Positions 54,950 through 63,964 of a stretch of 64,000 nucleotides of DNA are shown here, one piece after another. The stretch spans positions 124,001 to 188,000 of the forward strand of contig NZ_CP085302.1 of the NCBI RefSeq assembly GCF_020700235.1. Reading direction: 5' to 3'. The stretch comes from Haladaptatus pallidirubidus. Lineage in GTDB: Archaea > Halobacteriota > Halobacteria > Halobacteriales > Haladaptataceae. The notes beneath the pieces are model-generated. The model made no database searches. It was not told where the DNA came from and saw nothing but the letters and a program-made list of their open reading frames with translations. The position numbers were made by a program, and so were the translations under genes. Every line of letters starts with the position of its first letter. The first letter of the stretch is position 1.

Positions 54950-55249
54950 GAACAGATTCGGCGCGAACGACCCGTCTCGGCACCCTCATGGTACGAGGAT
55001 GTTCCGGAGTTCGAAATTCTTGCGTACAATGTTGAGGAGATCTTCGCGGAGAAGCTCCGTGCGTTTTCCCAACGAGGCTCTGCTCGAGACCACTACGACT
55101 TTTATCAACTTTTGGAAACTGAATCAGTCGATATTGACTTCGACGCAGTCACTCCCGCCTTTGAGGCGAAGTGCGACCACTACGACCTTGTTGTCGATCT
55201 CGACATCGGGTTACTGACAAAACAGCGTGAGGATATTCTGCAACAGTAG
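54950..55249 (+). pseudogene. AbiEii/AbiGii-type nucleotidyltransferase C-terminal remnant
   Basis: The frame VQQREQIRRERPVSAPSWYE, DVPEFEILAYNVEEIFAEKL, RAFSQRGSARDHYDFYQLLE ends DIGLLTKQREDILQQ at 55249. The block AYxxEEIxAEKLRAxxxRxxxRDxYDxYxLL is the C-terminal signature of AbiEii-type toxins, which inhibit growth during phage infection. The nucleotidyltransferase core and any start are missing, and no AbiEi antitoxin is present. Confidence 0.6.
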
Positions 55250-55898
55250 AAAACCACACTCCCCGACTTGACGGGTGATCCACCACCGTTCGATATTGTC
55301 TGGGAGACGTTGGACTTGGTGGTCAGCAATGCATAATCGGATCCAATACGAGGATCCTTGACTAAAAAAATACAGCGAGAGTTCCACGGGTCAGGTAACC
55401 CATGGGTAAATCGCGTACCATTCCGCCATAAACCACACGTTCAAGAGTGTATAGCACGTTATTGCAACTGGAAGTCACCGTTAACAACCTCTCAAAACCG
55501 ACTGCAACAAACTCGGTGAGACTGGTGGTGACGGGCGGTAAGTGAAGCCGCTGACCGTCTCGGTTCGGTGAGGTCGCTGTCAGACGGAAGTGCCGAGACG
55601 ACCGAACACACCGAATCGGATGTTGTCGCTTCCACGCGACCGAAAGGGAGCGCGAAGGGAATTAAATTCGCCTGCGGCAGTCGGCCCCATTTTGGGACGA
55701 CTCCCAAGATGGTGAAGCTACAGGAACCCGACCCGCGGTACTTCACCGTTCGTCAGTGCTGTCGATCAATCCTATTCTGAAATCGATTGATATTCGTAAA
55801 TAGTGTTCTATTTCAGAATTGCTTACTATTTGCCAAATTTATACTTCCCTTGCTATCCTTTTCTATTTACGATCTTCTGATGCTCCGGGCTACCAATT
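55250..55898. other. Intergenic stretch, mostly unassigned
   Basis: The plus strand at about 55560-55780 has an open frame with a run STRPKGSAKGIKFACGSRPH and MVKLQEPDPRYFTVRQCC. It has no start and no family I know. The remainder is AT-rich and leads into the CTATTC repeat array. Confidence 0.3.
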
Positions 55899-56032
55899 CT
55901 ATCTATGCTATTCTTGCTATTTTTGCTATTTTTGCTATTCTTGTGTATGTCTGCTGTTGTTACTATTCTCACTATTTCCACGGTGGATAGCAATTCCTAT
56001 GCTTGGAACTATTCATGCTATTCATACTATTT
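55899..56032. repeat. Partition array L (CTATTC, 9-bp period)
   Basis: CTAT-starting hexamers lie at 55899, 55908, 55917, 55926 and 55935 (exactly 9 bp apart), at 55963 and 55972, and at 56009, 56018 and 56027. They are the reverse complement of GAATAG. The array lies 100-240 bp upstream of parA. Confidence 0.75.
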
Positions 56033-56134
56033 TGTATATTTATGATATTTATAAATTCAAAAGAAAGTACGCTATTCGTATCGATTTGCCGATTCATTTC
56101 CCGTAGATATAAGTCATGAGAGGAATCTATTTCA

Positions 56135-56194
56135 GAATAGCATGGCTGAATCGAATAGTATGAATAGTACAGATAGGATAAATAGCCCAAATAG
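56135..56194. repeat. Partition array M (GAATAG, 9-bp period, inside parA)
   Basis: GAATAG or near copies lie at 56135, 56153, 56162, 56171, 56180 and 56189, all in one 9-bp phase. The first is on the predicted transcription start; the rest are codons 5-18 of parA (SNSMNSTDRINSPNSP). Confidence 0.75.
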
Positions 56195-57080
56195 CCCGTA
56201 CGAATCTGTGGATACGAGCGGGACGTCACGAGCCGTCTCAGTCTGTATGCTGAAGGGTGGCGTCGGGAAGTCGACCATCGCGGTGAACCTCGCGCGTCAG
56301 CTGGCTGCCCACGATCACGATGTCCTCCTCATTGATCTCGACCCGAATGGACATGCCTCGGTCGGTCTCGGGTTCGATGACCACTACCATGACACGGATG
56401 AGAGTATCGGTGAGGTCTTCTTCGACGATGCGGATCCTGCGTCAGTCATCTCCGATACCGACTACGAATTCGATATTCTTCCTTCAAGCGAGAATCTTGA
56501 GCAGGTTGAGCGAAAAATCGTCGTGGGCGATATCTTCCAGCCGTCTGCACTGTTGCAGCGCGAGGTCGTCGACCCACTGCTTGGTGACGATTACGACTAT
56601 ATCGTTACTGACTCGCCTGCCTATCGCTCGCGATTGACTGACAACGCACTCGTCGCGACATCCAATCTCGTTCTCCCACTTGCACCCGGCAACGAGGCCA
56701 TGTCTGGACTAGAACGCACCATCGAGCGTCAGATTTCCCCGCTACGTCGACACATGGATGTCGACGTCCTTGCGCTCGTCCCGAATATGCTGAACAGTCG
56801 TATCGATCAGCAAACGCAGGATCGGCAGCTGCTCGAGCGATTGAACTCTCACGCCAGCCTGCAAGACCGCATTCCGAACTTTGCGCGAATCACGGACTGG
56901 GAGGCCGTTGACGCGGGCGACAGTAAGCCCACACCCGGTATCCGCGACCGAACTAACATCACGAAAGCATACGGCGAACGGCAACCGCTGTTGGACTACG
57001 ACCCCGATTGTGACCAATTGACCTGTTTCAACGAACTTGCGCACATCGTCGAGGCTGGCAAGGTGATTCGCAATGAGTGA
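56142..57080 (+). CDS. parA: ParA-type partition ATPase
   Basis: 312 residues. The deviant Walker A motif is MLKGGVGKSTIAVNLARQLA, followed by VLLIDLDPNGHASVGLGFDD (A' motif) and the Walker B-like YDYIVTDSPAYRSRLTDNA. ParA/Soj proteins move plasmid copies by forming ATP-dependent gradients on the nucleoid. The TATA box AGATATAAG at 56105 would start transcription near 56136, on the first GAATAG site. The first ~27 residues are made of the repeat array and add little fold. The stop overlaps the next gene by eight bases. Confidence 0.9.
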   Translation: MAESNSMNSTDRINSPNSPYESVDTSGTSRAVSVCMLKGGVGKSTIAVNLARQLAAHDHDVLLIDLDPNGHASVGLGFDDHYHDTDESIGEVFFDDADPASVISDTDYEFDILPSSENLEQVERKIVVGDIFQPSALLQREVVDPLLGDDYDYIVTDSPAYRSRLTDNALVATSNLVLPLAPGNEAMSGLERTIERQISPLRRHMDVDVLALVPNMLNSRIDQQTQDRQLLERLNSHASLQDRIPNFARITDWEAVDAGDSKPTPGIRDRTNITKAYGERQPLLDYDPDCDQLTCFNELAHIVEAGKVIRNE

Positions 57081-57495
57081 CGATGACCCGTTTGCCGATC
57101 TTGGTGAGACGCTGGATGACGCAAACGACCAAGACGATTCTGTGTCATCACAGAAAATGGCCGAGTCGACGACTATCGATTCGACATCCGAGCAAAGCGT
57201 GACTCAGGACGAGGGCAACGACGAAGACCGAGATCCAATGGAGGACACTGCCTTTTCCTATGAGGCAGCTAGCCAGCGGCCGTTCTACGCGCGTGATGAA
57301 ACCATCGAGGATTTTGACGCCTGGTTGAACTACGAACTAGAGCGTGAACTCAGTATCCGCGGCTATCAGAATATCGTTGTTCGTGAGATGACGGACGCGT
57401 TGCTACGCACGGTTGTTGAGGAAGACCTGGTTGAGGAAGTAGCCGAACGATTTGAGCAAGCACGAAATGATGCTATTTCAGAATCGGGTCAATAG
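57073..57495 (+). CDS. Partition partner protein, probably array-binding
   Basis: 140 residues. A very acidic N-terminal half (residues 1-65) is followed by a compact C-terminal domain, RPFYARDETIEDFDAWLNYE, LERELSIRGYQNIVVREMTD, ALLRTVVEEDLVEEVAERFE. The strand-helix-helix pattern resembles a ribbon-helix-helix DNA-binding fold, as in small partition proteins such as ParG or omega; the acidic tail could contact ParA. It overlaps parA by eight bases and is translated with it. Its candidate site is the 9-bp repeat. No homology to ParB is visible. Confidence 0.65.
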   Translation: MSDDDPFADLGETLDDANDQDDSVSSQKMAESTTIDSTSEQSVTQDEGNDEDRDPMEDTAFSYEAASQRPFYARDETIEDFDAWLNYELERELSIRGYQNIVVREMTDALLRTVVEEDLVEEVAERFEQARNDAISESGQ

Positions 57496-57585
57496 CCTAC
57501 TATTTTTAGCGCGAGGATGAGGGTTTCTAATCCGGATTATTGATCTTTATTGTGGTTATGAACGGACGAATAGTGTGACTCTCTT

Positions 57586-57627
57586 AAATAGCTTGAATAG
57601 CTTGAATAGTATGAATAGAATAGATAG
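57586..57627. repeat. Partition array R (GAATAG, 9-bp period)
   Basis: AAATAG/GAATAG/AGATAG hexamers at 57586, 57595, 57604, 57613 and 57622 are exactly 9 bp apart, with a lone GAATAG at 57568. The array is about 90 bp after the partner gene, in the same orientation as array M. Confidence 0.75.
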
Positions 57628-57784
57628 CGTTTTCTCAAACCGCCATATACGTCCAGTATACTGAGAGACGTCGAGATGCTGCAGGTCAGCAGGCTTCCGA
57701 GCCCGCCCATGCATCCTCCTCGAAATCAGCAGTTGATTAGACACAACCAGAAGAACAATCGCCAGTGACTCCGTGCCCTCGAGT

Positions 57785-57799
57785 TAGTATCCCATACTA
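57785..57799. promoter_or_regulatory. Palindrome TAGTAT-N3-ATACTA, site 4 (perfect)
   Basis: TAGTATCCCATACTA in the gap after the par operon. With site 1 it is the second perfect copy; the three central bases differ. Confidence 0.45.
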
Positions 57800-57875
57800 G
57801 CGTCAGTGTCGGCTTGAGTCACGCCGATGTATTATCGATTCACCACCAGCAGGTTGCTGTTTAGTGATTCGATAA

Positions 57876-58193
57876 TTAGGTCACGTGAAGCTGTGTGAGT
57901 TGGGCAAGTACCGAGTCTGTCCATCTGTCCAGCTTCTGCTGTAGCCACTCCGTGGTTTCTGCGAGAGGTTGAGCAACATGAAGATACTTGACGCCACTAC
58001 TAGTAACAGTGCGTGGATATCGAGTAACTAAGTCCTGATCATACAGTGGTTGCAGTTGCTTCCCAATTGTACTTTGATCACGGTCGAGACGTTCGGCGAT
58101 TTCGGCTCTTGTGCTGTGTGGATGATCGAGTACAGTCAGATATACACGGAATGCTGCTTTATGAACTCCACAGACCGTGGCCATCGTCTCCAT
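57876..58193 (-). CDS. Small winged-helix regulator
   Basis: 105 residues. A MarR/TrmB-like winged helix, FRVYLTVLDHPHSTRAEIAE, then RLDRDQSTIGKQLQPLYDQD and LVTRYPRTVTSSGVKYLHVA (wing), with a C-terminal helix QKLDRWTDSVLAQLTQLHVT that could dimerise it. The start is either of two in-frame ATGs, 58193 and 58184. It is divergent and partly overlaps the zinc-ribbon gene at 58192, so the two share a promoter region. Confidence 0.75.
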   Translation of the reverse strand: METMATVCGVHKAAFRVYLTVLDHPHSTRAEIAERLDRDQSTIGKQLQPLYDQDLVTRYPRTVTSSGVKYLHVAQPLAETTEWLQQKLDRWTDSVLAQLTQLHVT

Positions 58194-58440
58194 GAGCTCT
58201 AAATCGGATTTTTCATCTGAAACCGCACGGGACGACGATTACCCGTGTCAGGGAGAAGCTTGTCGAGCTTGGTGGCTCGGACGTGACCGAGAAAGAGCGC
58301 CTCGTGAGGCAGCCCCGACTGACCTCCGTCGTGAGTGTCCATCATGTGATCAGCGAACCCCCGTGATTGTTGATGAGAGCGATACTGAAGTGATCTTCTA
58401 TTGTAAGGATTGTGGGACAGAGACGGGCCAGTATACCTGA
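58192..58440 (+). CDS. Zinc-ribbon protein
   Basis: About 82 residues from MSSKSDFSSETARDDDYPCQ. CQGEAC at the N-terminus and, later, CPSCDQRTPVIVDESDTEVI followed by CKDCGTETGQYT form a zinc ribbon like those of small haloarchaeal transcription-associated proteins. It is divergent from the winged-helix gene. The function is not known. In-frame ATG choices upstream (58177) would run into that gene's coding sequence. Confidence 0.6.
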   Translation: MSSKSDFSSETARDDDYPCQGEACRAWWLGRDRERAPREAAPTDLRRECPSCDQRTPVIVDESDTEVIFYCKDCGTETGQYT

Positions 58441-58592
58441 TTCGAGTTTCCGTCCATTGTCGAAATGCCTGTCCCCTGTCTGTAGCGATTTACACGATCC
58501 CAAATCGTGGTAGGATACCTTGATCGCCGTTCACTCGAAAGTGTTATAGATGGTTGTCAAGCGCGTCTACAACAACTTCTTCAGAACAAGCA

Positions 58593-58886
58593 TCAGTTGT
58601 CTGCGTTATTTCTAAACGCCTTCCGTAGACACTCGACGATACGATCTGCACATTCACCCTTAGGGTCGAGATCCAGGTCGTAAATCGTGACCTCAAGCCC
58701 AATGCATGCTGGAGACGATAGCAATCTCGTGAGTAGTTCAGCAATATCATAAAAAGATGGACCGTCCTCCTCCGGACAATCCACAGCGGGCATCTCTCTC
58801 GCATCAACGACATCAACGTCTAAGTGAATCCAAAATCCGGTAGTATTCCGTGCTATAGTTCGCAGAACCTGATCTGCGAGTTGTGC
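58593..58886 (-). pseudogene. Arginase/agmatinase-family C-terminal fragment
   Basis: The minus strand encodes AQLADQVLRTIARNTTGFWI, HLDVDVVDAREMPAVDCPEE, DIAELLTRLLSSPACIGLEV then TIYDLDLDPKGECADRIVEC and a stop. HLDVDVVD carries the metal-binding aspartates and the TIYDLDLDP region is the family C-terminus. The N-terminal two thirds are missing; the frame is closed by TGA where the plus-strand BNR-like sequence begins. Confidence 0.75.
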
Positions 58887-59687
58887 TCAGTAGACGGAAA
58901 GCACTGGGAAGATCTGGATGTGCCTCAAGAAAAAGTGTATGCAGTCGGTGCGAAACCATCGAGTGGACGACTCTATGCCGGGACGCGACCCGCACACATC
59001 TACGTTACCGAATCCATTGAGACGTCCGAAACTACTTCTCCTGAATGGAGTGAACTAGATAAGTTTCAGGAACTGCCATCACGCAATAAGTGGCGGCTCC
59101 CTCGGCATGACAACCTCGCTCAAGTTCGGGACATCCATAGAGATCCAACAGATCCCAACCGAATCATTGCTGGTGTTGAAGTTGGCGGCGTCCATGTTAG
59201 TAATGACGGCGGAAGAATATGGATCGAACGAACAGACGGCGTTGACGAACATATCCACGAGCTCCATGTGGCCGGTCCGGAAGAATACGTCGCTGCTACG
59301 GGACACGGATTATATCGTACAAACGACGCTGGCCGGACGTGGATGCGATTAGATAAGGACGTCCCGCAGTCATATTTCAGAAGTGTGTTCTCAATCGGAG
59401 AAGATACGTACGCATCCGGAGCGCTCTCAAATTCGTCGACATGGGATGACGACGATGCTTCTCCTGTGCTATTTGCGTGTCGTGATGGCTCAATTGAACC
59501 GATCAGTATCCCTAATCCTGACGAAACCGTCACCGGGATGACCTCCGTTGACGGGAGTCTCCTGGTAGCGACACATCAAGGGAACCTATTCACGAAAAAA
59601 CCAGGAAGTTGGGATAACGTAGGCAAGTTTTCTGTCCCCGGTTCACTCACTGGCAGGTACACTCCAATTACATCGTACTGTGGTTGA
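58887..59687 (+). pseudogene. BNR/sialidase-type beta-propeller, N-terminally truncated
   Basis: Reading from SVDGKHWEDLDVPQEKVYAV, the frame has Asp-box-like repeats (SNDGGRIWIER, TNDAGRTWMRL) and blades YAVGAKPSSGRLYAGTRPAH and YVAATGHGLYRTNDAG. These are found in exo-alpha-sialidase-like and YCF48-type propellers of unknown substrate. The open frame starts at 58824, but its first ~20 codons are antisense to the arginase fragment, so the true N-terminus has been removed by the junction. The C-terminal blades look complete. Confidence 0.65.
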
Positions 59688-59992
59688 ACAGTAGTCCGGT
59701 AGGTTGCAACGGTACGCAACTAGGATGGATCCAGACTATACAAATCCACGATTTCACGTGACCGACACTTTCTACTGATTTCGCCCGCGCACCATGCGAC
59801 CCTCAACAGCACCGAGGGTTCGGATGGCTGGTAAGATTCGAATAAACGGTGTACAAATGCAGAGATGACTGTCGGTCGGGAGCGAACGTTTTTGGAGACA
59901 GTAAAGGAGGAATGGCGCCAACCCAAGCATCTCGACGCGAGGTCTTTCGAATGATCGTGGGGAAATCATACCACGACTGGCCAGCCTACGAT
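59688..59992. other. Intergenic stretch
   Basis: No supported gene. A plus-strand segment near 59865 reads TVGRERTFLETVKEEWRQPK and then stops, which may be a remnant of no known family. Confidence 0.3.
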
Positions 59993-60139
59993 TCAACAGC
60001 ATTGTACGATCCCCCACACCGACTCGTCGGTTGCGTGAACCTCCATTGAGCTGGCGTGTAGGTCCGGATGCTCGATGAATAGGTCCATCACCTCGTTAAC
60101 ACCCTTGTCGTACTCGATGGTAAAGACAAATTCGCGCAT
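59993..60139 (-). pseudogene. Bat-type HTH regulator, N-terminal fragment
   Basis: MREFVFTIEYDKGVNEVMDL then FIEHPDLHASSMEVHATDES and VWGIVQCC before a TGA. This is the start of the Bat/HTH_10 family (MRE-x-VFxxEYxxGxxPVxD), cut to 48 residues with its HTH domain gone. Family members of this kind are known beside haloarchaeal copper genes, and copA begins 190 bases further along. The rest of 60140-60328 shows nothing recognisable. Confidence 0.65.
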
Positions 60140-60328
60140 GATCTCGAATATTCCCGCTCGACGCGTTTAATCTTGTTTGGGAGGGATCCCGTCCCCCGCA
60201 TCAGTCTCGGGCAGGGCAGTTTCGACTCGTCGTGTGACGTTAGTATGTCGGCTCAGCACTCGTCGTCTCGACGGGAATGCGTGCACCGTTTGGCGGGAAA
60301 TAGTGGACACCGTCGAGAGGGGGGACGT

Positions 60329-62932
60329 TCAGCGGAGGCGGCCGAGCAACTTGTAGTCGTGGTCAGGAGTATACCGGCGGAACAGCAGGCTGTTCGACAG
60401 CACCGACACGCTCGAGAACGCCATCGCAACGGCGGCGAGCACAGGCTGGAGCAGGCCGAGCGAGGCCAGCGGGATCATCGCCGTATTGTACCCCAGCGCC
60501 CATACGAGATTCTGCTTGATCTTCACGAGCGTCGCGTCCGAAATGCGGATTGCCTTCACGACGTCGACCGGATCGTCGCGCATCAGGGTGACGTCGGCGG
60601 CTTCGATGGCGACGTCCGTGCCCGAGCCAATGGCCGTGCCGACGTAGGCGACCGCGAGTGCGGGGGCGTCGTTGACGCCGTCGCCGACCATCATCGCTTT
60701 TCGACCGCCATCCTGAATAGCTTCCACAGCGTCCGATTTGTCCTCGAGCAGCACCTCCGCGCGAATGTTCTCGGGATCGATCCCGACCTGCTCAGCGACG
60801 GCGCGGGCGGTGCGCTCGTTGTCCCCGGTGATCATCATCACGTCGACGCCGCGCTCCTGAAGCTGGCTCACGGCGTCCTTCGCACTCGCCTTGACCGTGT
60901 CGGCGTCGGCGACCACGCCCACGAGTTCACCCTCGTAGGCGACCAGCATCGCCGTCTTGCCCTCGTTCTCGAGGCGCTCCATCGTCTCCTGAGCGGGCGC
61001 GGGGTCGATCCCGTTGTCACGGAGGAGCTTCCGATTGCCGACCAGCACCTCACTGTCGCCGACAGTCGCTTTGATGCCGTGGCCGGGGACGTTCTCGAAG
61101 TCGTCGGGGTCGGCCACGTCGATGTCGCGGGCTTTGGCACCATCGACAATCGCCCGGGCGAGCGGGTGTTCGCTCCCGCTCTCGGCGATCGCCGCGAACC
61201 GAAGCACGTCGTCCTCACTAAGCCGCTCAGCAGCAGTTAGTTGACCCCCATCAGTAGCGGAAGTTCCACCGTCTGCGACAGGCTGGCCGTCGCCGTCGAA
61301 GACGACGACGTCGGTTAGCTCCATCTCGCCTTTCGTGAGCGTCCCGGTCTTGTCGAAGACGACCGTGTTGACGTCCTTCGCGCGTTCGAGGACATCGCCG
61401 CCCTTGAACAGGACGCCATTCTGTGCACCGAGCGTCGTCCCGACCATCGTCGCGGCGGGCGTCGCCAGGCCCAGCGCACAGGGACAAGCGATCAGCACCG
61501 ACGACGCGAACACGATGATCGCGAACTCGAAGACCGAGACGCCGCTAGCGGCGACGGGGCCACCTGTGACGAGGCCCCACAGCGGGAGCCACTCGACGAA
61601 GCCCGCGAGCGTCGCGGGAAAGAGGTACCAGACGACGCCCCAGAGGACGGCGTTCGCGATGACTGCAGGGACGAAGTACGCGGAGATGCGGTCGGCGAGG
61701 TTCTGGATGTCGGGCTGGCGGGACTGCGCCTCCTTCACCGTCTGCACGATCTGCTGGAGCGCCGTGTCCTTCCCGACCTTCGTCGCCTCGACGACGAGGA
61801 CGCCGTTCTCGTTGATGGTCGACCCGACCACTTCGTCGCCCTCAGACTTTTCGACGGGGACGGATTCGCCGGTCACCATCGACTCGTCGACAGCTGACTG
61901 GCCGTCGACGACGACGCCGTCGGTGGGTATCTGTTCGCCGGGGCGGACCTTCATCCGGTCACCGATGTTGACGTCTTCGAGTGGAATCTCTTCCTTGTTC
62001 CCGTCCTCGTCGACGACGGTCGCGGTGTCGGCCTCTATCTCGAGGAGTTTCCGGAGTGCCTCGCCGGCCTGCCCCTTCGAGCGAGCCTCGAGGTAGTTGC
62101 CGAGCGTGATGAACACGAGGATGAACGCCGCCGTGTCGAAGTACAGCCCACCAGCGATTAGCTCAAGCAAGACCGCCACAGAGTAGACATACGCGGTCGT
62201 TGAACCCAGCGCGATTAGTACGTCCATGTTGGCGCGGCCGTTCGTGACGAGCGCCTTGTAGGAGTTCTTGTAGAACGGCTTGCCGAGCACCAGCTGCACG
62301 GGCGTCGCCAGTGCGAACATGATCCATCTAGACGGAAGGCCGAAGAGTTCGTCCCCTACGAACCCGAGTCCCAGCAGGTGGTCGGCCATGAACACCAGCA
62401 GGGGCAGGGACAGGACGGCGCCGAACAGCGTCAGCCGAAGTTGCCGACGGATCTCCTCTTGTCGGGCGGCCTCTCGGGCATCGTCTTCTGAGCCATCGTC
62501 GGTCTTAGTATCTCCTTGAGCGGACGAGTAGCCAGCGTCTTCGATGGCGTCGTAGAAGTCCCCTAGATTCGCCTCGGCCGGATTGTACGTGACCTGTGCC
62601 TCGTCGGTCGCGAAGTTGACGTTGGCGTTGACGACGCCCGGTGCCCGTTCGAGTGCGTCCTGTATCGTCTCCGAGCAGTTCGCACACGACATATCGGTGA
62701 TCGCAATCGTGACTGAGTCGGTCACTGGCGTGTAGCCCGTCTCCTCAATCGCGTTGTATATCTCGCCGAGCGAGACCTCCTCGGGGTCGTACGCTGCCGA
62801 TCCTTCGTCGGTAGCGAAGTTGATGTTCGCCTCTGAGACTCCGTCAAGTGAGCTGACGGCGTCGGAGATAGTTTGCGAACAGTTCGCGCAACTCATCCCC
62901 TGAATATTGATTTGGCTTTTTCGCTTACTCAT
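60329..62932 (-). CDS. copA: Copper-exporting P1B-type ATPase
   Basis: 867 residues. Two N-terminal heavy-metal domains have [15 protein letters not shown] and [15 protein letters not shown]. The core has [15 protein letters not shown] (actuator), the ion-binding CPC motif in [20 protein letters not shown], the phosphorylation motif [14 protein letters not shown], the SEHPLARAI nucleotide-binding His and [15 protein letters not shown]. Eight membrane segments are expected. It exports Cu(I) using ATP. The gene and its two neighbours are markedly GC-richer than the preceding 20 kb. The regulator and chaperone follow on the upstream side. Confidence 0.95.
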   Translation of the reverse strand: MSKRKSQINIQGMSCANCSQTISDAVSSLDGVSEANINFATDEGSAAYDPEEVSLGEIYNAIEETGYTPVTDSVTIAITDMSCANCSETIQDALERAPGVVNANVNFATDEAQVTYNPAEANLGDFYDAIEDAGYSSAQGDTKTDDGSEDDAREAARQEEIRRQLRLTLFGAVLSLPLLVFMADHLLGLGFVGDELFGLPSRWIMFALATPVQLVLGKPFYKNSYKALVTNGRANMDVLIALGSTTAYVYSVAVLLELIAGGLYFDTAAFILVFITLGNYLEARSKGQAGEALRKLLEIEADTATVVDEDGNKEEIPLEDVNIGDRMKVRPGEQIPTDGVVVDGQSAVDESMVTGESVPVEKSEGDEVVGSTINENGVLVVEATKVGKDTALQQIVQTVKEAQSRQPDIQNLADRISAYFVPAVIANAVLWGVVWYLFPATLAGFVEWLPLWGLVTGGPVAASGVSVFEFAIIVFASSVLIACPCALGLATPAATMVGTTLGAQNGVLFKGGDVLERAKDVNTVVFDKTGTLTKGEMELTDVVVFDGDGQPVADGGTSATDGGQLTAAERLSEDDVLRFAAIAESGSEHPLARAIVDGAKARDIDVADPDDFENVPGHGIKATVGDSEVLVGNRKLLRDNGIDPAPAQETMERLENEGKTAMLVAYEGELVGVVADADTVKASAKDAVSQLQERGVDVMMITGDNERTARAVAEQVGIDPENIRAEVLLEDKSDAVEAIQDGGRKAMMVGDGVNDAPALAVAYVGTAIGSGTDVAIEAADVTLMRDDPVDVVKAIRISDATLVKIKQNLVWALGYNTAMIPLASLGLLQPVLAAVAMAFSSVSVLSNSLLFRRYTPDHDYKLLGRLR

Positions 62933-63036
62933 TATCTATACATACGGGTCCCTTATTCAGTGGAGTTTCCCTTTCAGAGATTCAGCTATCGCGAGTCCAA
63001 AGTTTCGAATACAAAGTGTGGTGTGCCGTGCTCCAC

Positions 63037-63636
63037 TTAATCAGCACCCTGTTGAAGTTGGTCGTATTTCTCCTCAAATCGGGTCGCACACGACGGGCAA
63101 CAGAATTGATACAACTCTCCGTCGATATGGGTCGCTGTTCCCTCACTGTCGACCGTGTTCCCGCACTGGGCACAGGTGAGGGCAAACTCCGTTCCGCCCA
63201 AGTCGGGTGCCCAATCAGCCCCTGCCAGGAGTGTCACCCCGAAGTCGTCGAACGCTCCTTCGCCGAGGGTATCAGTAAGCCAGCTAGCGATGTCGTTATC
63301 CGGAACTCTGGCGTAGATGACCAGGTCGGCTTCGGCCGTGGTGAACACATGCTCGACTGCGCCGTCGTCCAAGAGTTGCTCTTTGATCGACGCAATGCCG
63401 GGGCCCGCTGAGGCGATATCGAGTGTAATCAGCACCGGAATTCCTCCCTGGAGTTGCGACCGATCGACATCGAGTGTGAACCGGTTGATGACACCCATCT
63501 CCTGTAATCTCTCTACTCGATCCGACACGGCCGGGGCCGAGAGACCGACGACATCGCAGATGTCACTGTACGGCCGACGAGCGTTCGACATCAGTAACTG
63601 GAGAATCTCAAGGTCGGTTTCGTCGAGGTTGCGCAT
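63037..63636 (-). CDS. Lrp/AsnC-type regulator with C-terminal TRASH metal domain
   Basis: About 199 residues from MRNLDETDLEILQLLMSNAR. An AsnC-type HTH (RRPYSDICDVVGLSAPAVSD, RVERLQEMGVINRFTLDVD) is followed by an abbreviated Lrp ligand fold and a TRASH domain, CAQCGNTVDSEGTATHIDGE then YQFCCPSCATRFEEKY, with cysteines suited to copper. Such proteins sense copper in archaea and control copA. The ATG at 63783 would extend into a stretch antisense to the chaperone. It lies between copA and the chaperone gene, which supports a copper-sensing role. Confidence 0.88.
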   Translation of the reverse strand: MRNLDETDLEILQLLMSNARRPYSDICDVVGLSAPAVSDRVERLQEMGVINRFTLDVDRSQLQGGIPVLITLDIASAGPGIASIKEQLLDDGAVEHVFTTAEADLVIYARVPDNDIASWLTDTLGEGAFDDFGVTLLAGADWAPDLGGTEFALTCAQCGNTVDSEGTATHIDGELYQFCCPSCATRFEEKYDQLQQGAD

Positions 63637-63766
63637 GGTGGACCAACGATGGCAGGTAACTAAAGCACCACGCCATGACTCGCTTCGATTCCAAAGTTTG
63701 GCTACTTCCTCACCAGCCAATTCAAGGGGAAATCCGCAAAAAAGAGGGGGCCGTACGTATTCCTGT

Positions 63767-63964
63767 ATGACGACGACTATCACCGTAGAGGGAATGACCT
63801 GTGGTCACTGTGAACAGACGGTAGAAGAGGCGATTCAAGGTGTGTCCGGCGTGACCGACGTGACCGTCGACCGGGCGGGCGAACAGGCGAGTGTCGATGG
63901 TGGCGCGGATTCCACGGCCCTCGTAGAGGCCGTCGAAGACGCCGGGTACACTGCTCATGTCTGA
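63767..63964 (+). CDS. copZ: HMA-domain copper chaperone
   Basis: 65 residues, MTTTITVEGMTCGHCEQTVE then AIQGVSGVTDVTVDRAGEQA and a C-terminal EAVEDAGYTAHV. The GMTCGHC site binds Cu(I) and passes it to the HMA domains of CopA. It is a single ferredoxin-like domain of normal length. It is divergent from the Lrp/TRASH regulator, so regulator and chaperone probably share a control region at about 63640-63766. Confidence 0.93.
   Translation: MTTTITVEGMTCGHCEQTVEEAIQGVSGVTDVTVDRAGEQASVDGGADSTALVEAVEDAGYTAHV

Noticed and set aside
60173-61240. 355-codon plus-strand frame opposite copA
   Set aside because: It is the antisense shadow of a GC-rich gene; the copA strand has every P-type ATPase motif.
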